DNA from: Paenibacillus sp. JZ16
Lineage (GTDB): Bacteria > Bacillota > Bacilli > Paenibacillales > Paenibacillaceae
Assembly (NCBI RefSeq): GCF_015326965.1
Contig: NZ_CP017659.1
Span: 1,674,001 to 1,738,000 of the forward strand
Reading direction: 5' to 3'
Length of the DNA: 64,000 nucleotides
In this document: piece by piece, positions 51,617 to 61,202 of the stretch
How positions within the stretch are numbered: the stretch's first letter is position 1
Layout of the letters: every line of letters starts with the position of its first letter
Program-made: the position numbers and the translations under genes
The notes under the pieces: model-generated
Seen by the model: only the letters and a program-made list of their open reading frames with translations
The model's database searches: none
Told to the model about the DNA's origin: nothing

Positions 51617-51697
51617 GACGAGGTCCCCCTTATGACTTTATTCTAATGATGGTTGACACTGTCTTTCCTTGCAGTTTCAAGTCAGAGCCGGTCATTT

Positions 51698-54289
51698 TTA
51701 TATACTCTCCTGCTTTAACGCGTCGATAATGTTTTCCTTTTTTACTTTCGCGCTGGAATATAGCATGGCAGAACCGACAATGACAAATACAGCGGCAATG
51801 ACAGACAGAATACTCATCCAGGGAAGGACGAATCCGTAGCTAAATTTGTTCACAAATGCCTTATAGATCACATACATCACGATGAAGCTGATAGGAAGCC
51901 CGAACAGCAGTGATTTGGCCCCATAAACAACACTTTCGTAGTTCATCATTTTCGCAAAGCCTTTTGGCGTCATTCCAACGGATTTCAGCATCGCAAATTC
52001 CCGCTTTCGAAGGGAGATGCTCGTTGAGATCGTATTAAAAATATTCGCAATCGAAATCACGGAAATTAATACGATAAAGCCATAAGAAAAGACGGACATC
52101 AATAGTATCATCTGTTCTTCCTGTTTTCTGGATTGGTACAAATTGTACGCATACAGATTAGGCTCTTTCATATCTTCGATCTCCTGCTGCGTTTTCAGCG
52201 GGTCCGCACTTTTCAGATAGAGAAAGGTTTGAACGAACTCCCCGCTCTTATCGTCTGCCAGTTGATTCAGGACCTGTTCCGAAACGACTATATTTAGCCC
52301 GCCTGTTCCGACTAAGCTCATCCCCATCGGAGATCGATCCGTCAACGCCGCAATGTACACTTTACTTACATCCGTCTCTTGCTCCGTTTCCTCATAGATC
52401 GTTGTCAAATCGAGACTTTGTCCAACATTTGCATGAATAGCCTTCTTTCGGACATATTTTCCCGTATCCATATCTTTATTATCGATCGTATCGATCACGA
52501 TGGCGGCGGGATGATCCGGATCCGTCAGTGACTCGTAATCTGCGCCGACTGCTTTGGCATAAGCCCGCAGGTTCGAATCATTTAGTGCAGCGATTTTAAT
52601 ATCATAAGGATATTTTCCGTCCTTCAGCATGCTCTTATCCTTCTTGACCGCCTCCTGCAATTCATCGGCGATGGACGCTTCTTCGATCCAAGCGTTCCTG
52701 TACAACTCATGAATCACGCTGTATTCCGACACATCCGAAAGGGATGCAATGGATTGAACCAACCGATCGTCTATTCTTTTTTCATTGCCGTAGGATAGCT
52801 CAATATCATAATTGACGCCTTCCTGCGACATGGCCAAGGATTGTTTCAGATTGCTGGTAAAAAATGATACCGTTAAAAACAGAACGATGCTGATCACGAG
52901 CGAGAATACGGTGGCATGGTACCTCCGCTTGTTCCTTTTTAAGTTTTTCAATCCGATCTCCGCTTCGATTCCGAAGAGCTTTCGAATCCATTTCGATGTT
53001 TTCACGGTTTTGCCCGTAAGCTTCACATCGGTTGTTTGGCGTATCGCATCCATGGCGGAAATCCGGGATGCTTTGACGGCCGGGTAATACGTCGAAATGA
53101 AAATCGTCAACATCGAAACAGCGAAGGTAATCAAAAGCGATAACGGCGTGACGATTACCGTTAGCTTTTCAGTAATTCCTAAAGCTCCTTGTATTGTAGC
53201 GTTAATAAACTGAAAAGTAATGCCGATCCCGGCAAGACCGCATAGGATTCCAACAGGAATGCTGATCAAGCCAATAATGACACCTTCAAAAAACACCGAA
53301 TTTCTCTTCTGCCTTTTTGTAGCCCCCACGCTTGCCAGCATCCCTAAATGGCGGGAACGTTCCGAGACGGAAATCGCAAAAGCATTATAAATGAGCGAAA
53401 CCGAGCCGATCATAATAACCGCGATCAGGATCACCGATAATGAGAACATCGTGCTGTACGAAGCTTCGCTTTTGGAGACGCCATAATAATGAAGCAAATC
53501 GTGATGATATTGGACCGTTTCGATATGGTTGTCCTTTGCCAAATTTGCCGCATGAGCGAATAAGGACTGATTGACTTTTTTCAAGACCACCGCCGCATGG
53601 ACTCGATCGTTTGCCCCCATGAGGTTTTCATCGACATAGCTAATGGTCGTATACCCCGGGGCCCACGCCGGTTCCCATACGGGATGCTTGATGAAGCCTA
53701 CCACCGTGTAATCCCTTGTCGTTATATTTTGCAGCGTTTCGTTCTTTTCGTTATCTACGAAACGCAGCGATTCGGTTTGATCCAGCGGTTGATCGTTCCC
53801 TACTTCGAATCGTTTGCCGATGCGAAGGGTAAGACGATCCCCAATTTCATATTTCACCTTGGCGTTTGTCGCAACGGCTTCAGAAATCACAACTTCCTTG
53901 TCCGTTTGCGGCAGACGCCCCTTGCTCAATTCAATTGGAAATTGCGCTAAACCCTGTGCATCGTACGCCTTGATGAACAAATACGGCTTATTTGTATTTT
54001 GTCCCCCTTCTAATGGGGCATAGCCAATATCCTTGGTGATTGCAAGGGTCTTGGTTGCATCATCGTTTTTTATCGCTGCAAGCTGTTCCTTGTTGACATC
54101 TTGGTATAGGACATGCCATTCCCCTTCATCCGCGATGGTTTGCCTTTTCATTAAATCCAAGTAAGAAAAACCAAGCGTTGCAACAGCCGTCACCATGGCA
54201 ACTGACAACATGACACCCAGAATGGTTACAAGCGTTCGTCTCTTGTTTTGCCTCAAATGTCTGACGGTGAGTTTATTGACAATATTCAA
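51698..54289 (-). CDS. ABC transporter permease, FtsX type with two domains
   Basis: An 863-residue permease. An N-terminal helix is followed by a first external domain, three helices (FtsX core near residues 280-410), another helix, a second external domain, and a C-terminal FtsX core (LISVISIANIFNTISTSISLRKREFAMLKSVGM). The layout resembles BceB/Vex-type exporters that handle antimicrobial peptides. It overlaps the ATPase gene by 4 bases and forms a unit with the sensor/regulator pair. Confidence 0.9.
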   Translation of the reverse strand: MNIVNKLTVRHLRQNKRRTLVTILGVMLSVAMVTAVATLGFSYLDLMKRQTIADEGEWHVLYQDVNKEQLAAIKNDDATKTLAITKDIGYAPLEGGQNTNKPYLFIKAYDAQGLAQFPIELSKGRLPQTDKEVVISEAVATNAKVKYEIGDRLTLRIGKRFEVGNDQPLDQTESLRFVDNEKNETLQNITTRDYTVVGFIKHPVWEPAWAPGYTTISYVDENLMGANDRVHAAVVLKKVNQSLFAHAANLAKDNHIETVQYHHDLLHYYGVSKSEASYSTMFSLSVILIAVIMIGSVSLIYNAFAISVSERSRHLGMLASVGATKRQKRNSVFFEGVIIGLISIPVGILCGLAGIGITFQFINATIQGALGITEKLTVIVTPLSLLITFAVSMLTIFISTYYPAVKASRISAMDAIRQTTDVKLTGKTVKTSKWIRKLFGIEAEIGLKNLKRNKRRYHATVFSLVISIVLFLTVSFFTSNLKQSLAMSQEGVNYDIELSYGNEKRIDDRLVQSIASLSDVSEYSVIHELYRNAWIEEASIADELQEAVKKDKSMLKDGKYPYDIKIAALNDSNLRAYAKAVGADYESLTDPDHPAAIVIDTIDNKDMDTGKYVRKKAIHANVGQSLDLTTIYEETEQETDVSKVYIAALTDRSPMGMSLVGTGGLNIVVSEQVLNQLADDKSGEFVQTFLYLKSADPLKTQQEIEDMKEPNLYAYNLYQSRKQEEQMILLMSVFSYGFIVLISVISIANIFNTISTSISLRKREFAMLKSVGMTPKGFAKMMNYESVVYGAKSLLFGLPISFIVMYVIYKAFVNKFSYGFVLPWMSILSVIAAVFVIVGSAMLYSSAKVKKENIIDALKQESI

Positions 54290-54969
54290 GGGCGAATCAC
54301 CTCGTCTTTGGCCATTCTTCCGTCCTCAATCGAAATGACCCTGTCCGCTTGCAAAGCGATTCGTTCGTCATGCGTGATCACGATCAATGTCTGGCGATAG
54401 GTTTTATTCAACATTTGTAATAAGTCGATGATCTCGCTGCTATTCTTGCTGTCCAAATTCCCGGTGGGTTCGTCCGCCAGCATAATGGCAGGATTACTAA
54501 TGACCGCTCTTCCGATCGACACCCTTTGCTGTTGTCCGCCTGATAATTGATTGGGCAGATGGTTTAAACGATGTTGCAGATTCAGAGTCTTCACCAGACC
54601 ATCCAACTGCTTCTGATCTACCTTTTGGTTATCAAGCAAGAGCGGGAGCGTAATATTCTCTTCCACCGTCAGGACGGGAATCAGATTAAAAAACTGGTAG
54701 ATCAGTCCGATTTGTCTCCGCCTGAAGATGGCCAGCTGCGTTTCGTCCAAGTTATACATGTCCGTACCCTCTACGAGGACTTTGCCGCTAGTCGGCCGAT
54801 CCACACCGCCCAGCATATGCAGCAGCGTGGATTTCCCCGATCCGGACGGGCCGATAATCGCGACGAATTCGCCTTTTTGAACCGAAAATGAAATATCGTC
54901 AAGCGCCTTTACCGCCGATTCGCCTGTGCCGTATATTTTAGACAAATGCTCGATTTTTAAAATTTCCAT
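54286..54969 (-). CDS. ABC transporter ATP-binding protein, MacB/BceA type
   Basis: A 227-residue ATPase: Walker [11 protein letters not shown]-loop, signature LSGGQQQRVSIGRAV, Walker B IMLADEPTGNLDSKNS, H-loop VITHDE. The frame reaches 55062, but AGGAG lies 8 bases before the ATG at 54969. It drives the permease that it overlaps. Probably handles peptides, as in BceA-type systems. Confidence 0.93.
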   Translation of the reverse strand: MEILKIEHLSKIYGTGESAVKALDDISFSVQKGEFVAIIGPSGSGKSTLLHMLGGVDRPTSGKVLVEGTDMYNLDETQLAIFRRRQIGLIYQFFNLIPVLTVEENITLPLLLDNQKVDQKQLDGLVKTLNLQHRLNHLPNQLSGGQQQRVSIGRAVISNPAIMLADEPTGNLDSKNSSEIIDLLQMLNKTYRQTLIVITHDERIALQADRVISIEDGRMAKDEVIRP

Positions 54970-55058
54970 TGCCATATCTCCTAAAAGTTTTGTGGGCGTT
55001 ACTTCTTGAATCGACTTCGTACAAAACTCACTTCGGAAGCATGGGCGCCCCTTCATGC

Positions 55059-55994
55059 TCAATTCCAGCTATAAACCATCTCTTTATATCCAACATCCCA
55101 CAGGGTTACATTTCCCTCAATGGTTATCGTAAGCTCATTGGCCTGAGGGAGATAAATGGAGCTCATATCCGGCTCATGGCGTCCGGCTTCTACAGATACA
55201 GTCAGGAACTCATGTCCATCGGCGGTAACCCTAATGCTGCCTCGGGAATCCTCCTGATCGGGAATCCCATAATTCAAAAAGAGGTACACCTCCTTCTTAT
55301 TGCCAAACGTATACGTGTACGTTTCCTTGCTTTTGCCTTCGATGCTGTACACATTATATTGGGGTTCCACGTCTTGACCGCTTATCTTAAGAGTGTTCAG
55401 TTTGGTTCCCGTTGAAAGATTCCCCGTACTATCCCTTAAATCGTTTATCGCTACAAAGGGGCTCATCTCTTTGGTCAACACTTGGTCAACGATCCCAAAG
55501 ACACCCCACACCCCGAGCATAAGGATTAAACCAGAAAAACCGGCATAAACAATATTTTTCCAGTTACTGTTCGTGCGAAAGCCAAGTTTGTACGCCCCGA
55601 AGCCTATGGCTGCCCCAAATGAGTTCTGTATGACATCGTTCATGTCGAAGCTGCCGAGGAATGTTAGCGCCTGAATCGTCTCCAGCACGAGAATGGATAG
55701 GATGAACAAGGTCATAAAGCGAACAAAGCTAGTCCGATATAACAACGGAATCAATATGCCAAAAGGAATGAACGCGGCGATGTTCCCGAAACCCACAAGA
55801 TCCATCAGCGTAGGATGTAGAGGATCTAATCTTGGCAACCTGAAAAAACTGTCAGGCAAAAATATAAAGGTGTACTCGGAGATTTGATCTACCTTACCTA
55901 CTCTGCCGAAAGCGAAAAACAAAAAATAAAGAATAAACAGGGTGTAGAAAATCGTGATAGCAAAAATAATCTGGCGTTGTTGCTTCAAATGCAT
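55059..55994 (-). CDS. VanZ-family membrane protein, second copy
   Basis: A 311-residue VanZ-like protein: residues 1-170 hold the membrane core (FIPFGILIPLLYRTSFVRF, ILVLETIQALTFLGSFDMNDVIQNSFGAAIGFGAY), and residues 180-311 form an external beta-rich domain. GGAGGT lies six bases before the ATG at 55994; the frame is open to 56015. It lies 64 bases downstream of the... sensor kinase and precedes the ABC ATPase by 89 bases. Two VanZ proteins in one module is unusual. Confidence 0.82.
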   Translation of the reverse strand: MHLKQQRQIIFAITIFYTLFILYFLFFAFGRVGKVDQISEYTFIFLPDSFFRLPRLDPLHPTLMDLVGFGNIAAFIPFGILIPLLYRTSFVRFMTLFILSILVLETIQALTFLGSFDMNDVIQNSFGAAIGFGAYKLGFRTNSNWKNIVYAGFSGLILMLGVWGVFGIVDQVLTKEMSPFVAINDLRDSTGNLSTGTKLNTLKISGQDVEPQYNVYSIEGKSKETYTYTFGNKKEVYLFLNYGIPDQEDSRGSIRVTADGHEFLTVSVEAGRHEPDMSSIYLPQANELTITIEGNVTLWDVGYKEMVYSWN

Positions 55995-56088
55995 GGTCGT
56001 ACCTCCATCGTTCATCTGTTGAATATCATTTTATCTGTCTAAAATGACTTTTCAGTGACGATGAAGGTGACAATTCAGTCACTTACGA

Positions 56089-57090
56089 TTAAATCACTTG
56101 TTTATAGAACTTAATTCGAAATTGCGTACCCTTGTCGCTGCTGCTTGTCACATCGATCACTCCGTTCTGGCTTGCAATAATGCTGTAAGCCATCGCAAGA
56201 CCAATGCCGATGCTCCCCTCGCTCGCATTTTTCCCTTTATAAAAACGCTTAAATATATAAGGTAAATCTTCTTTTGGAATTCCTTTACCGTTATCGGCAA
56301 TGATAATTTCCGTAAATAGCGCATTTTCGGAAAAAGAAATGGCTATGCTTCCGCCTTCATGCGTGTGCTCGACGCCATTTTTCAATATATTAATGAGCGC
56401 TTCGGCCGTCCATTTGAAATCACCGACAAATGAGACGTTGTCATCACCCTTGATGGTTACCGTTTGGTCCTTGATTTCCAACGGAATCAACACCGGTTCT
56501 AATGCCTTTTGTATAAGCTTATTTACGAATACCTGGTCTTCTTTGAACTGGATTGTCTTTTCCTCGATTTTCGATAGCTTTAACAAGGAAGAAACAAGCC
56601 AATCGATTCGTTCAAGCTGAATACGGATATTGCGAGTGAACTCTGTTCTTTTCGCTGGAGGCAGGTGGGGTTTGCTTAATAAATCCGCCATCACCGTCAT
56701 GGAGGTAAGCGGCGTTTTAAGCTGATGCGATATATCGGAAATGGCATCCGTTAGCCCCGTTTTGTCTCGCTGCAGAAGCGACCGCTGCTCTGATAGCATA
56801 AGCGTCACTTTATAAATATCATTCTTTAAAATGCTAAGCTCGCCTTCTTGATTATCGCGAGCGTCAAGTGAATAATTACCGCTGCTAATTTCACGCAAAT
56901 AGACGGACAGCTTTTCAAGTTCGCGGTATCTCCATCTCGTGAATAACAGACTGCTTCCCATAAGTAAAATAGACATGATGAAAACGAGCGCCGCAGCTAC
57001 AGACGAAATAAAAGCAGCTGCAACGCCCCCCGCTAAACTGATGGAACCCATAATCAACAACAAAATCTGAACCTCTCGATTACGCAGCAT
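56089..57090 (-). CDS. Small-loop membrane sensor histidine kinase
   Basis: A 333-residue kinase with two N-terminal helices and almost no external loop (intramembrane-sensing type). It has a HAMP-like linker, the phosphoacceptor His122 in DISHQLKTPLTS, and an ATPase domain (NILKNGVEH, IADNGKGIP, IGIGLAMAYSIIASQNG). This type commonly senses envelope stress through an adjacent ABC exporter. It starts directly at the regulator stop. Confidence 0.93.
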   Translation of the reverse strand: MLRNREVQILLLIMGSISLAGGVAAAFISSVAAALVFIMSILLMGSSLLFTRWRYRELEKLSVYLREISSGNYSLDARDNQEGELSILKNDIYKVTLMLSEQRSLLQRDKTGLTDAISDISHQLKTPLTSMTVMADLLSKPHLPPAKRTEFTRNIRIQLERIDWLVSSLLKLSKIEEKTIQFKEDQVFVNKLIQKALEPVLIPLEIKDQTVTIKGDDNVSFVGDFKWTAEALINILKNGVEHTHEGGSIAISFSENALFTEIIIADNGKGIPKEDLPYIFKRFYKGKNASEGSIGIGLAMAYSIIASQNGVIDVTSSSDKGTQFRIKFYKQVI

Positions 57091-57801
57091 CTAATCACCA
57101 ACCTTATATCCTAAACCGCGTACCGTTTTGATCATCGTGGGATGCTGCGGATCATCCTCCAGCTTTTCCCGCAGCCTTTTGATATATACCGTTAGCGTAT
57201 TGTCGTTCACGAAGTCGCCTGCCACGTCCCAAATCTGCTCCAAAAGCTGATTTCTTGATAGAACTTGCCCAATATGGTTACCAAAAATCAACAATAAGCG
57301 ATACTCCAAAGCGGTCAATGAAATTTCGGCGCCGTTTTTATACACTTTTCCTTCCAGCGTATTCATGCGAACCTGGTTCAGGTTAATGATCCCTTGGGTC
57401 TGAGGCGACTTATGGTATCTCCGCAGGACGGACTTGATCCGCGAGAGAAGCTCGCGAATACGAAAAGGCTTTGTAATATAATCATCGGCTCCCATATCAA
57501 GCCCCATCACGACATTGACCTCATCGTCGATCGCCGTTAAAAAGATGACCGGAATATCTCGTTGGTCTTTCACCATTCTGCACAATTCATAACCGCTTCC
57601 ATCCGGAAGCGATAAATCAAATAAACATAGAGCGAATTGATCTATATCTTCAGTGAGCACTTTTTTTGCAGATTCAACATCATAGCAAAGAACGGTAGAA
57701 AAGCGATCTTGCTGCAGCGAATATTCCAGCCCGGACGCAATTGTTTTATCATCTTCCACTAGCAATATTTTCATCTGTAGATCATCTTTACGAACGACCA
57801 T
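57091..57801 (-). CDS. OmpR-type response regulator
   Basis: A 236-residue regulator. The receiver domain has the acidic pair in LLVEDD, phosphorylatable Asp62 (CLFDLSLPDGSG), and the lysine in YITKPF. A winged-helix output follows (LTALEYRLLLIFGNHIGQVLSRNQLLEQIW). AGGAGG lies 11 bases before the ATG at 57801; an internal ATG (MKILLVEDD) has no ribosome site. A CCGCTA/TAGCGG hairpin lies just upstream. First gene of the module. Confidence 0.93.
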   Translation of the reverse strand: MVVRKDDLQMKILLVEDDKTIASGLEYSLQQDRFSTVLCYDVESAKKVLTEDIDQFALCLFDLSLPDGSGYELCRMVKDQRDIPVIFLTAIDDEVNVVMGLDMGADDYITKPFRIRELLSRIKSVLRRYHKSPQTQGIINLNQVRMNTLEGKVYKNGAEISLTALEYRLLLIFGNHIGQVLSRNQLLEQIWDVAGDFVNDNTLTVYIKRLREKLEDDPQHPTMIKTVRGLGYKVGD

Positions 57802-57880
57802 GAAGGAATAAGCCTCCTATATTCAAATGTCCGCTAGTTCAAGTTTAGCGGTCGTCAGGCATTTTCAAAGCACACTCTTG

Positions 57881-57994
57881 ATGTTATTCCCGATTAAAGA
57901 TGTGGCTCACCCAACATTAACACGTTATAAGGAATCCTTGCAAAAAGCGATGGAACTGAAACCAGTCATATTATTAACCGGCCTTGATAGATAA
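57881..57994 (+). pseudogene. Possible fragment of an MBL-fold hydrolase
   Basis: A 37-codon frame without ribosome site reads LFPIKDVAHPTLTRYKESLQ in its main part and ends in PVILLTGLDR. The spacing of RYKESLQKA and the TGLD end resemble the C-terminal segment of metallo-beta-lactamase-fold enzymes (normally ending in a GH dyad). It may be a degenerate remnant; the match is from memory and short. Confidence 0.3.
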
Positions 57995-58020
57995 CTGGCC
58001 AGGAAAAAATTAGCGTATAA

Positions 58021-58060
58021 AAAAACGCTAAGCCTGTCAAGATTGAAGGCTTAGCGTTTT
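58021..58060. terminator. Hairpin terminator of the ABC importer operon
   Basis: AAAACGCTAAGCCT/AGGCTTAGCGTTTT, A and T tracts on both sides, 36 bases after the ATPase stop. Confidence 0.8.
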
Positions 58061-58095
58061 ATTCATAGAATGATTCCCGTCTCAACGCAAGATGC

Positions 58096-58890
58096 TTACC
58101 CAAGAACCAAACGATCATCCGACAGCTTATGACCGCTAATCTGCTCAAATTCCCCGAGCAGCTGCTCCACCGTCAGAGATTTCTTGCGCTCTTCGTTCAC
58201 ATCCAGAATGATACGTCCTTTGTCCATCATAATGAGGCGATTGCCTAGACGGATGGCTTGCTCCATGTTATGTGTGACCATGAGCGTGGTCAGCTTCATG
58301 TCGCGTACGATGTCATCGGTTATTCGGGTGATCAGCTCCGCACGTGCCGGATCAAGCGCTGCCGTATGTTCATCCAGCAGCAGGATTTGCGGCTGAGTGA
58401 AGGTCGCCATCAGCAAGCTTAGCGCTTGACGTTCCCCTCCGGAAAGCATCCCTACTTTGGCTCGGAGCCGATCCTCGAGACCAATGCCGAGCCGCTCTAA
58501 ATGCTTGCGGAAGCCCGCGCGCTTGGAAGCTGTAACGCCAATGCTTAGCCCGCGGGACCGGCCGCGGCGATGAGCCATCGCGAGATTCTCTTCAATGGTC
58601 ATATGCGGCGCAGTGCCCGCCATCGGATCCTGAAATACCCGGCCGATCCAGCGGCTGCGACGAAATTCCGGCAGATGGCCGATCGAAGTGCCGTCAATGC
58701 GCACTTCGCCTGCATCCGGCTTCATTACCCCGGAAATAATATTCATCAGCGTGGATTTACCTGCACCATTACTTCCGATAACCGTTACGAAATCCCCCGG
58801 CTTCAAGTGAAGATTGACATCCATCAAGGCAATCTTCTCGTCCACGGTTCCCGGATTGAACAGCTTGGACACACGGTTCATTTCCAGCAT
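58096..58890 (-). CDS. ABC importer ATP-binding protein (TrpZ-like)
   Basis: A 264-residue ATPase. Walker A IGSNGAGKST, signature MLSGGERQALSLL, Walker B ILLLDEHTAALDP (histidine in place of the usual proline, a mark of this subclass), H-loop VTHNM. The frame is open to 59052, but GGAGGT precedes the ATG at 58890. That ATG shares one base with the permease stop (TGATG). It drives import with the ABC_sub_bind-type binding protein. Confidence 0.9.
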   Translation of the reverse strand: MLEMNRVSKLFNPGTVDEKIALMDVNLHLKPGDFVTVIGSNGAGKSTLMNIISGVMKPDAGEVRIDGTSIGHLPEFRRSRWIGRVFQDPMAGTAPHMTIEENLAMAHRRGRSRGLSIGVTASKRAGFRKHLERLGIGLEDRLRAKVGMLSGGERQALSLLMATFTQPQILLLDEHTAALDPARAELITRITDDIVRDMKLTTLMVTHNMEQAIRLGNRLIMMDKGRIILDVNEERKKSLTVEQLLGEFEQISGHKLSDDRLVLG

Positions 58891-59810
58891 CAGAGCGCAC
58901 CTCCTTTGGTCTTCCCTTGCGCAGCTAACAGTTCGGTTGAGCGCCTCCGTGCCTGTGAACGCTGTTTCATCGCCCGATTGATGGTCGGAACCACGAGAGC
59001 AATAATGACAATGATCGCGGTGATCAATTTCAAGTCCGACGCTTCCAGCCATGGAATCTCATAAGCAGCGGCAACAACAATCCGATAAATAATCGAACCG
59101 CAGACTACAGCCAGCGTCGTCCGGAATACCGAACCGGTCCCCAGCACGGCTTCGCCAATAATGACGGATGCCAGACCGATCACAATCATTCCGATACCGG
59201 AACTGATGTCGGCAAAACTGGACTGCTGAGCAACTACGGCCCCGGATAAGGCCACCAGACCGTTTGAAATGCTAAGCCCCAAAATGGTTGTTGTGTCCGT
59301 GTTCGCTCCAAAGCTGCGGATCATTCGCTTGTTATCTCCTGTCGCGCGCAGCGCAAGACCAAGATCCGTGCGGAAGAATGCATCCAGCAGCAGTTTTCCG
59401 ATAATTACGATCACCAACATTATATAGATCGGATCGATCGATCCGAAGATATTCGCTTCCTGGCTTAACGAAATATTAGGCTTACCCATAATCCTCATAT
59501 TGATCGAATACAAGGCAATCATCATAATAATGCCGGAGAGCAAACCGTTGATCTTGCCCTTGGTATGCAGCAGGCCTGTACAGATACCGGCTAACATGCC
59601 TCCGGCAAATGCAGCCAGCGTCGCAAGCCATGGATTCACACCGTTGGTAATCAGAATCGCCGCAATCGCTGCACCTGTTGTAAAACTTCCATCTACCGTC
59701 AGATCCGGAAAATCCAGAATCCGGAACGTAATATATACGCCAAGTGCCATCAGCGCATACAACAGCCCCAATTCAATCGGACCATCCAGCCTCATCACGA
59801 AATCCAGCAT
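58890..59810 (-). CDS. ABC importer permease (TrpY-like, BPD_transp_2)
   Basis: A 306-residue permease with eight or more helices. The LGLLYALMALGVYITFRILDFPDLTVDGSF opening (in consecutive parts) is characteristic of permeases that work with ABC_sub_bind proteins. A basic tail (KQRSQARRRS) ends it. It overlaps the ATPase start by one base. Confidence 0.9.
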   Translation of the reverse strand: MLDFVMRLDGPIELGLLYALMALGVYITFRILDFPDLTVDGSFTTGAAIAAILITNGVNPWLATLAAFAGGMLAGICTGLLHTKGKINGLLSGIIMMIALYSINMRIMGKPNISLSQEANIFGSIDPIYIMLVIVIIGKLLLDAFFRTDLGLALRATGDNKRMIRSFGANTDTTTILGLSISNGLVALSGAVVAQQSSFADISSGIGMIVIGLASVIIGEAVLGTGSVFRTTLAVVCGSIIYRIVVAAAYEIPWLEASDLKLITAIIVIIALVVPTINRAMKQRSQARRRSTELLAAQGKTKGGAL

Positions 59811-59871
59811 GTCATTGACCTCCTTAAGGATTCAGAAGTAAGGCGCGGGCTGTTATCTCCGCGCCTTACAG

Positions 59872-60915
59872 TTACTCGATGATGTTGTTGTCCGGGTCCT
59901 TGACTTCCTGTTTCATGGCGTCGGTCACTTCAATACCATAGTCAGCCGCAACCTTCGTGTTCAGAATCAGATCCAGCTTATCCGGCTTCGTCACTTCCAT
60001 GTCCGCCGGATTTTTGCCGTTTTTCAGGATCTCTACAGCCATTTGTCCAACTTGATAGCCGTGGTCGTAATACTTAAATCCGACGGTTGCAAAAGCCCCC
60101 TTCTCCACCGTATCGCGGTCACTCGAGAAGAACGGAATTTTATTCTTTTGTGCCGTTTGGATAATCGCGTCAACGCCGCTGACCACGACATTATCCAACG
60201 TGATATAGTAAGCATCTACCTTGCCGACTAACGACTCCGCGGCCTGCTTCACTTCCGAAGTGTTTGTGACAGCTGCCTTAACCAGCTCGATGCCGTGCTC
60301 GGCAAGCGCCTCTTCAGCCGTCTTTGCCATCACCACTGCATTGGCTTCCCCTTCGTTAATGACAAGGCCGATTTTCTTCACGTCCGGGAAGTTAGTGCTG
60401 ATGAAATCCATCAGCTGTTTAGCTGCCTCCGGATTCGTATCCGATGCCCCGGTGACGTTGCCACCCGGCTTCTGCAGGTCGCTCACCAGCTTCGCGTCAA
60501 CCGGATCCGTCACCGCTGCAAACAGCACCGGCTTCTCCTTTACGTTCTCAGCCACGGCCTGTGCGGACGGGGTTGCGATAGCGACCACCAGATCCGACTT
60601 CGTATCCTTCAGCTTCTGACCGATCGACAGGTTGTTCGCTTGATCGCCTTGCGCATTGTTGTAATCGATTTTCAGCGTATTGTCATCCTCGGAAATTCCG
60701 GCATCCTTTAATGCTGCCAGAATGCCTTCACGCGTTGCATCCAAAGATGGATGTTCTACGATCTGCGAAATAGCGATGCTATAGGATTTCTTCTCCGCTT
60801 CTCCGCCGCTTCCCGTTTGAGTCGTACCGCCGCCTTCCGGCTTGTCCCCGCATCCTACCGCCGTAACCAGCAGTGCGGAGAGTGTTAGTGATATCCACAT
60901 TTTTCTCTTCATCAT
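59872..60915 (-). CDS. ABC importer substrate-binding lipoprotein (ABC_sub_bind)
   Basis: A 347-residue exported lipoprotein with the lipobox VTAVGC, a Gly/Thr-rich linker, and an ABC_sub_bind (TrpX-like) domain: YSIAISQIVEHPSLDATREG, LFAAVTDPVDAKLV, ITLDNVVVSGVDAIIQ. The frame runs to 61041, but GAGGGG precedes the ATGATG at 60915. TrpX relatives import tryptophan or tyrosine, but no T-box or TRAP site is seen here, so substrate is open. First gene of the operon. Confidence 0.9.
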   Translation of the reverse strand: MMKRKMWISLTLSALLVTAVGCGDKPEGGGTTQTGSGGEAEKKSYSIAISQIVEHPSLDATREGILAALKDAGISEDDNTLKIDYNNAQGDQANNLSIGQKLKDTKSDLVVAIATPSAQAVAENVKEKPVLFAAVTDPVDAKLVSDLQKPGGNVTGASDTNPEAAKQLMDFISTNFPDVKKIGLVINEGEANAVVMAKTAEEALAEHGIELVKAAVTNTSEVKQAAESLVGKVDAYYITLDNVVVSGVDAIIQTAQKNKIPFFSSDRDTVEKGAFATVGFKYYDHGYQVGQMAVEILKNGKNPADMEVTKPDKLDLILNTKVAADYGIEVTDAMKQEVKDPDNNIIE

Positions 60916-61058
60916 GATTCCCCTCTCATTGGTTAACCGCTTCGTTCTTAAACCATAATTTTCTACATAAAGCGACAACGCTTCCCCGCTTTCATCGACG
61001 AAAGCATTAAAGTCAAAAAATAGGTCGTTCCAATTGAACAACGGTCTATTATGAACAT

Positions 61059-61086
61059 TTTATATGTACCCAATTGTTTTCGTCAA
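61059..61086 (-). promoter_or_regulatory. Promoter of the ABC_sub_bind operon
   Basis: On the minus strand TTGACG (61081-61086) and TATAAA (61059-61064) with 16 bases between, giving a leader of about 140 bases. Confidence 0.5.
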
Positions 61087-61124
61087 TCAAGATTTTATAA
61101 AGCGCATGATGGTTTACATAAAGA

Positions 61125-61157
61125 ACATCCCCGGATGTCACATGCTTCCGGGGATGT
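61125..61157 (-). terminator. Terminator of the GDSL gene
   Basis: ACATCCCCGG/CCGGGGATGT arms followed by UUCUUUAU on the minus strand. Confidence 0.7.
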
Positions 61158-61202
61158 CAGCCAAATGAAGTATTATTTAAATAGTAGAAAAAAAATCAAT
61201 GT

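Noticed and set aside
60916..61202. T-box or tryptophan riboswitch-like leader for the TrpXYZ-like operon
   Set aside because: The leader is about 140 bases, with no T-box core or terminator/antiterminator pair; only an ordinary promoter was seen.
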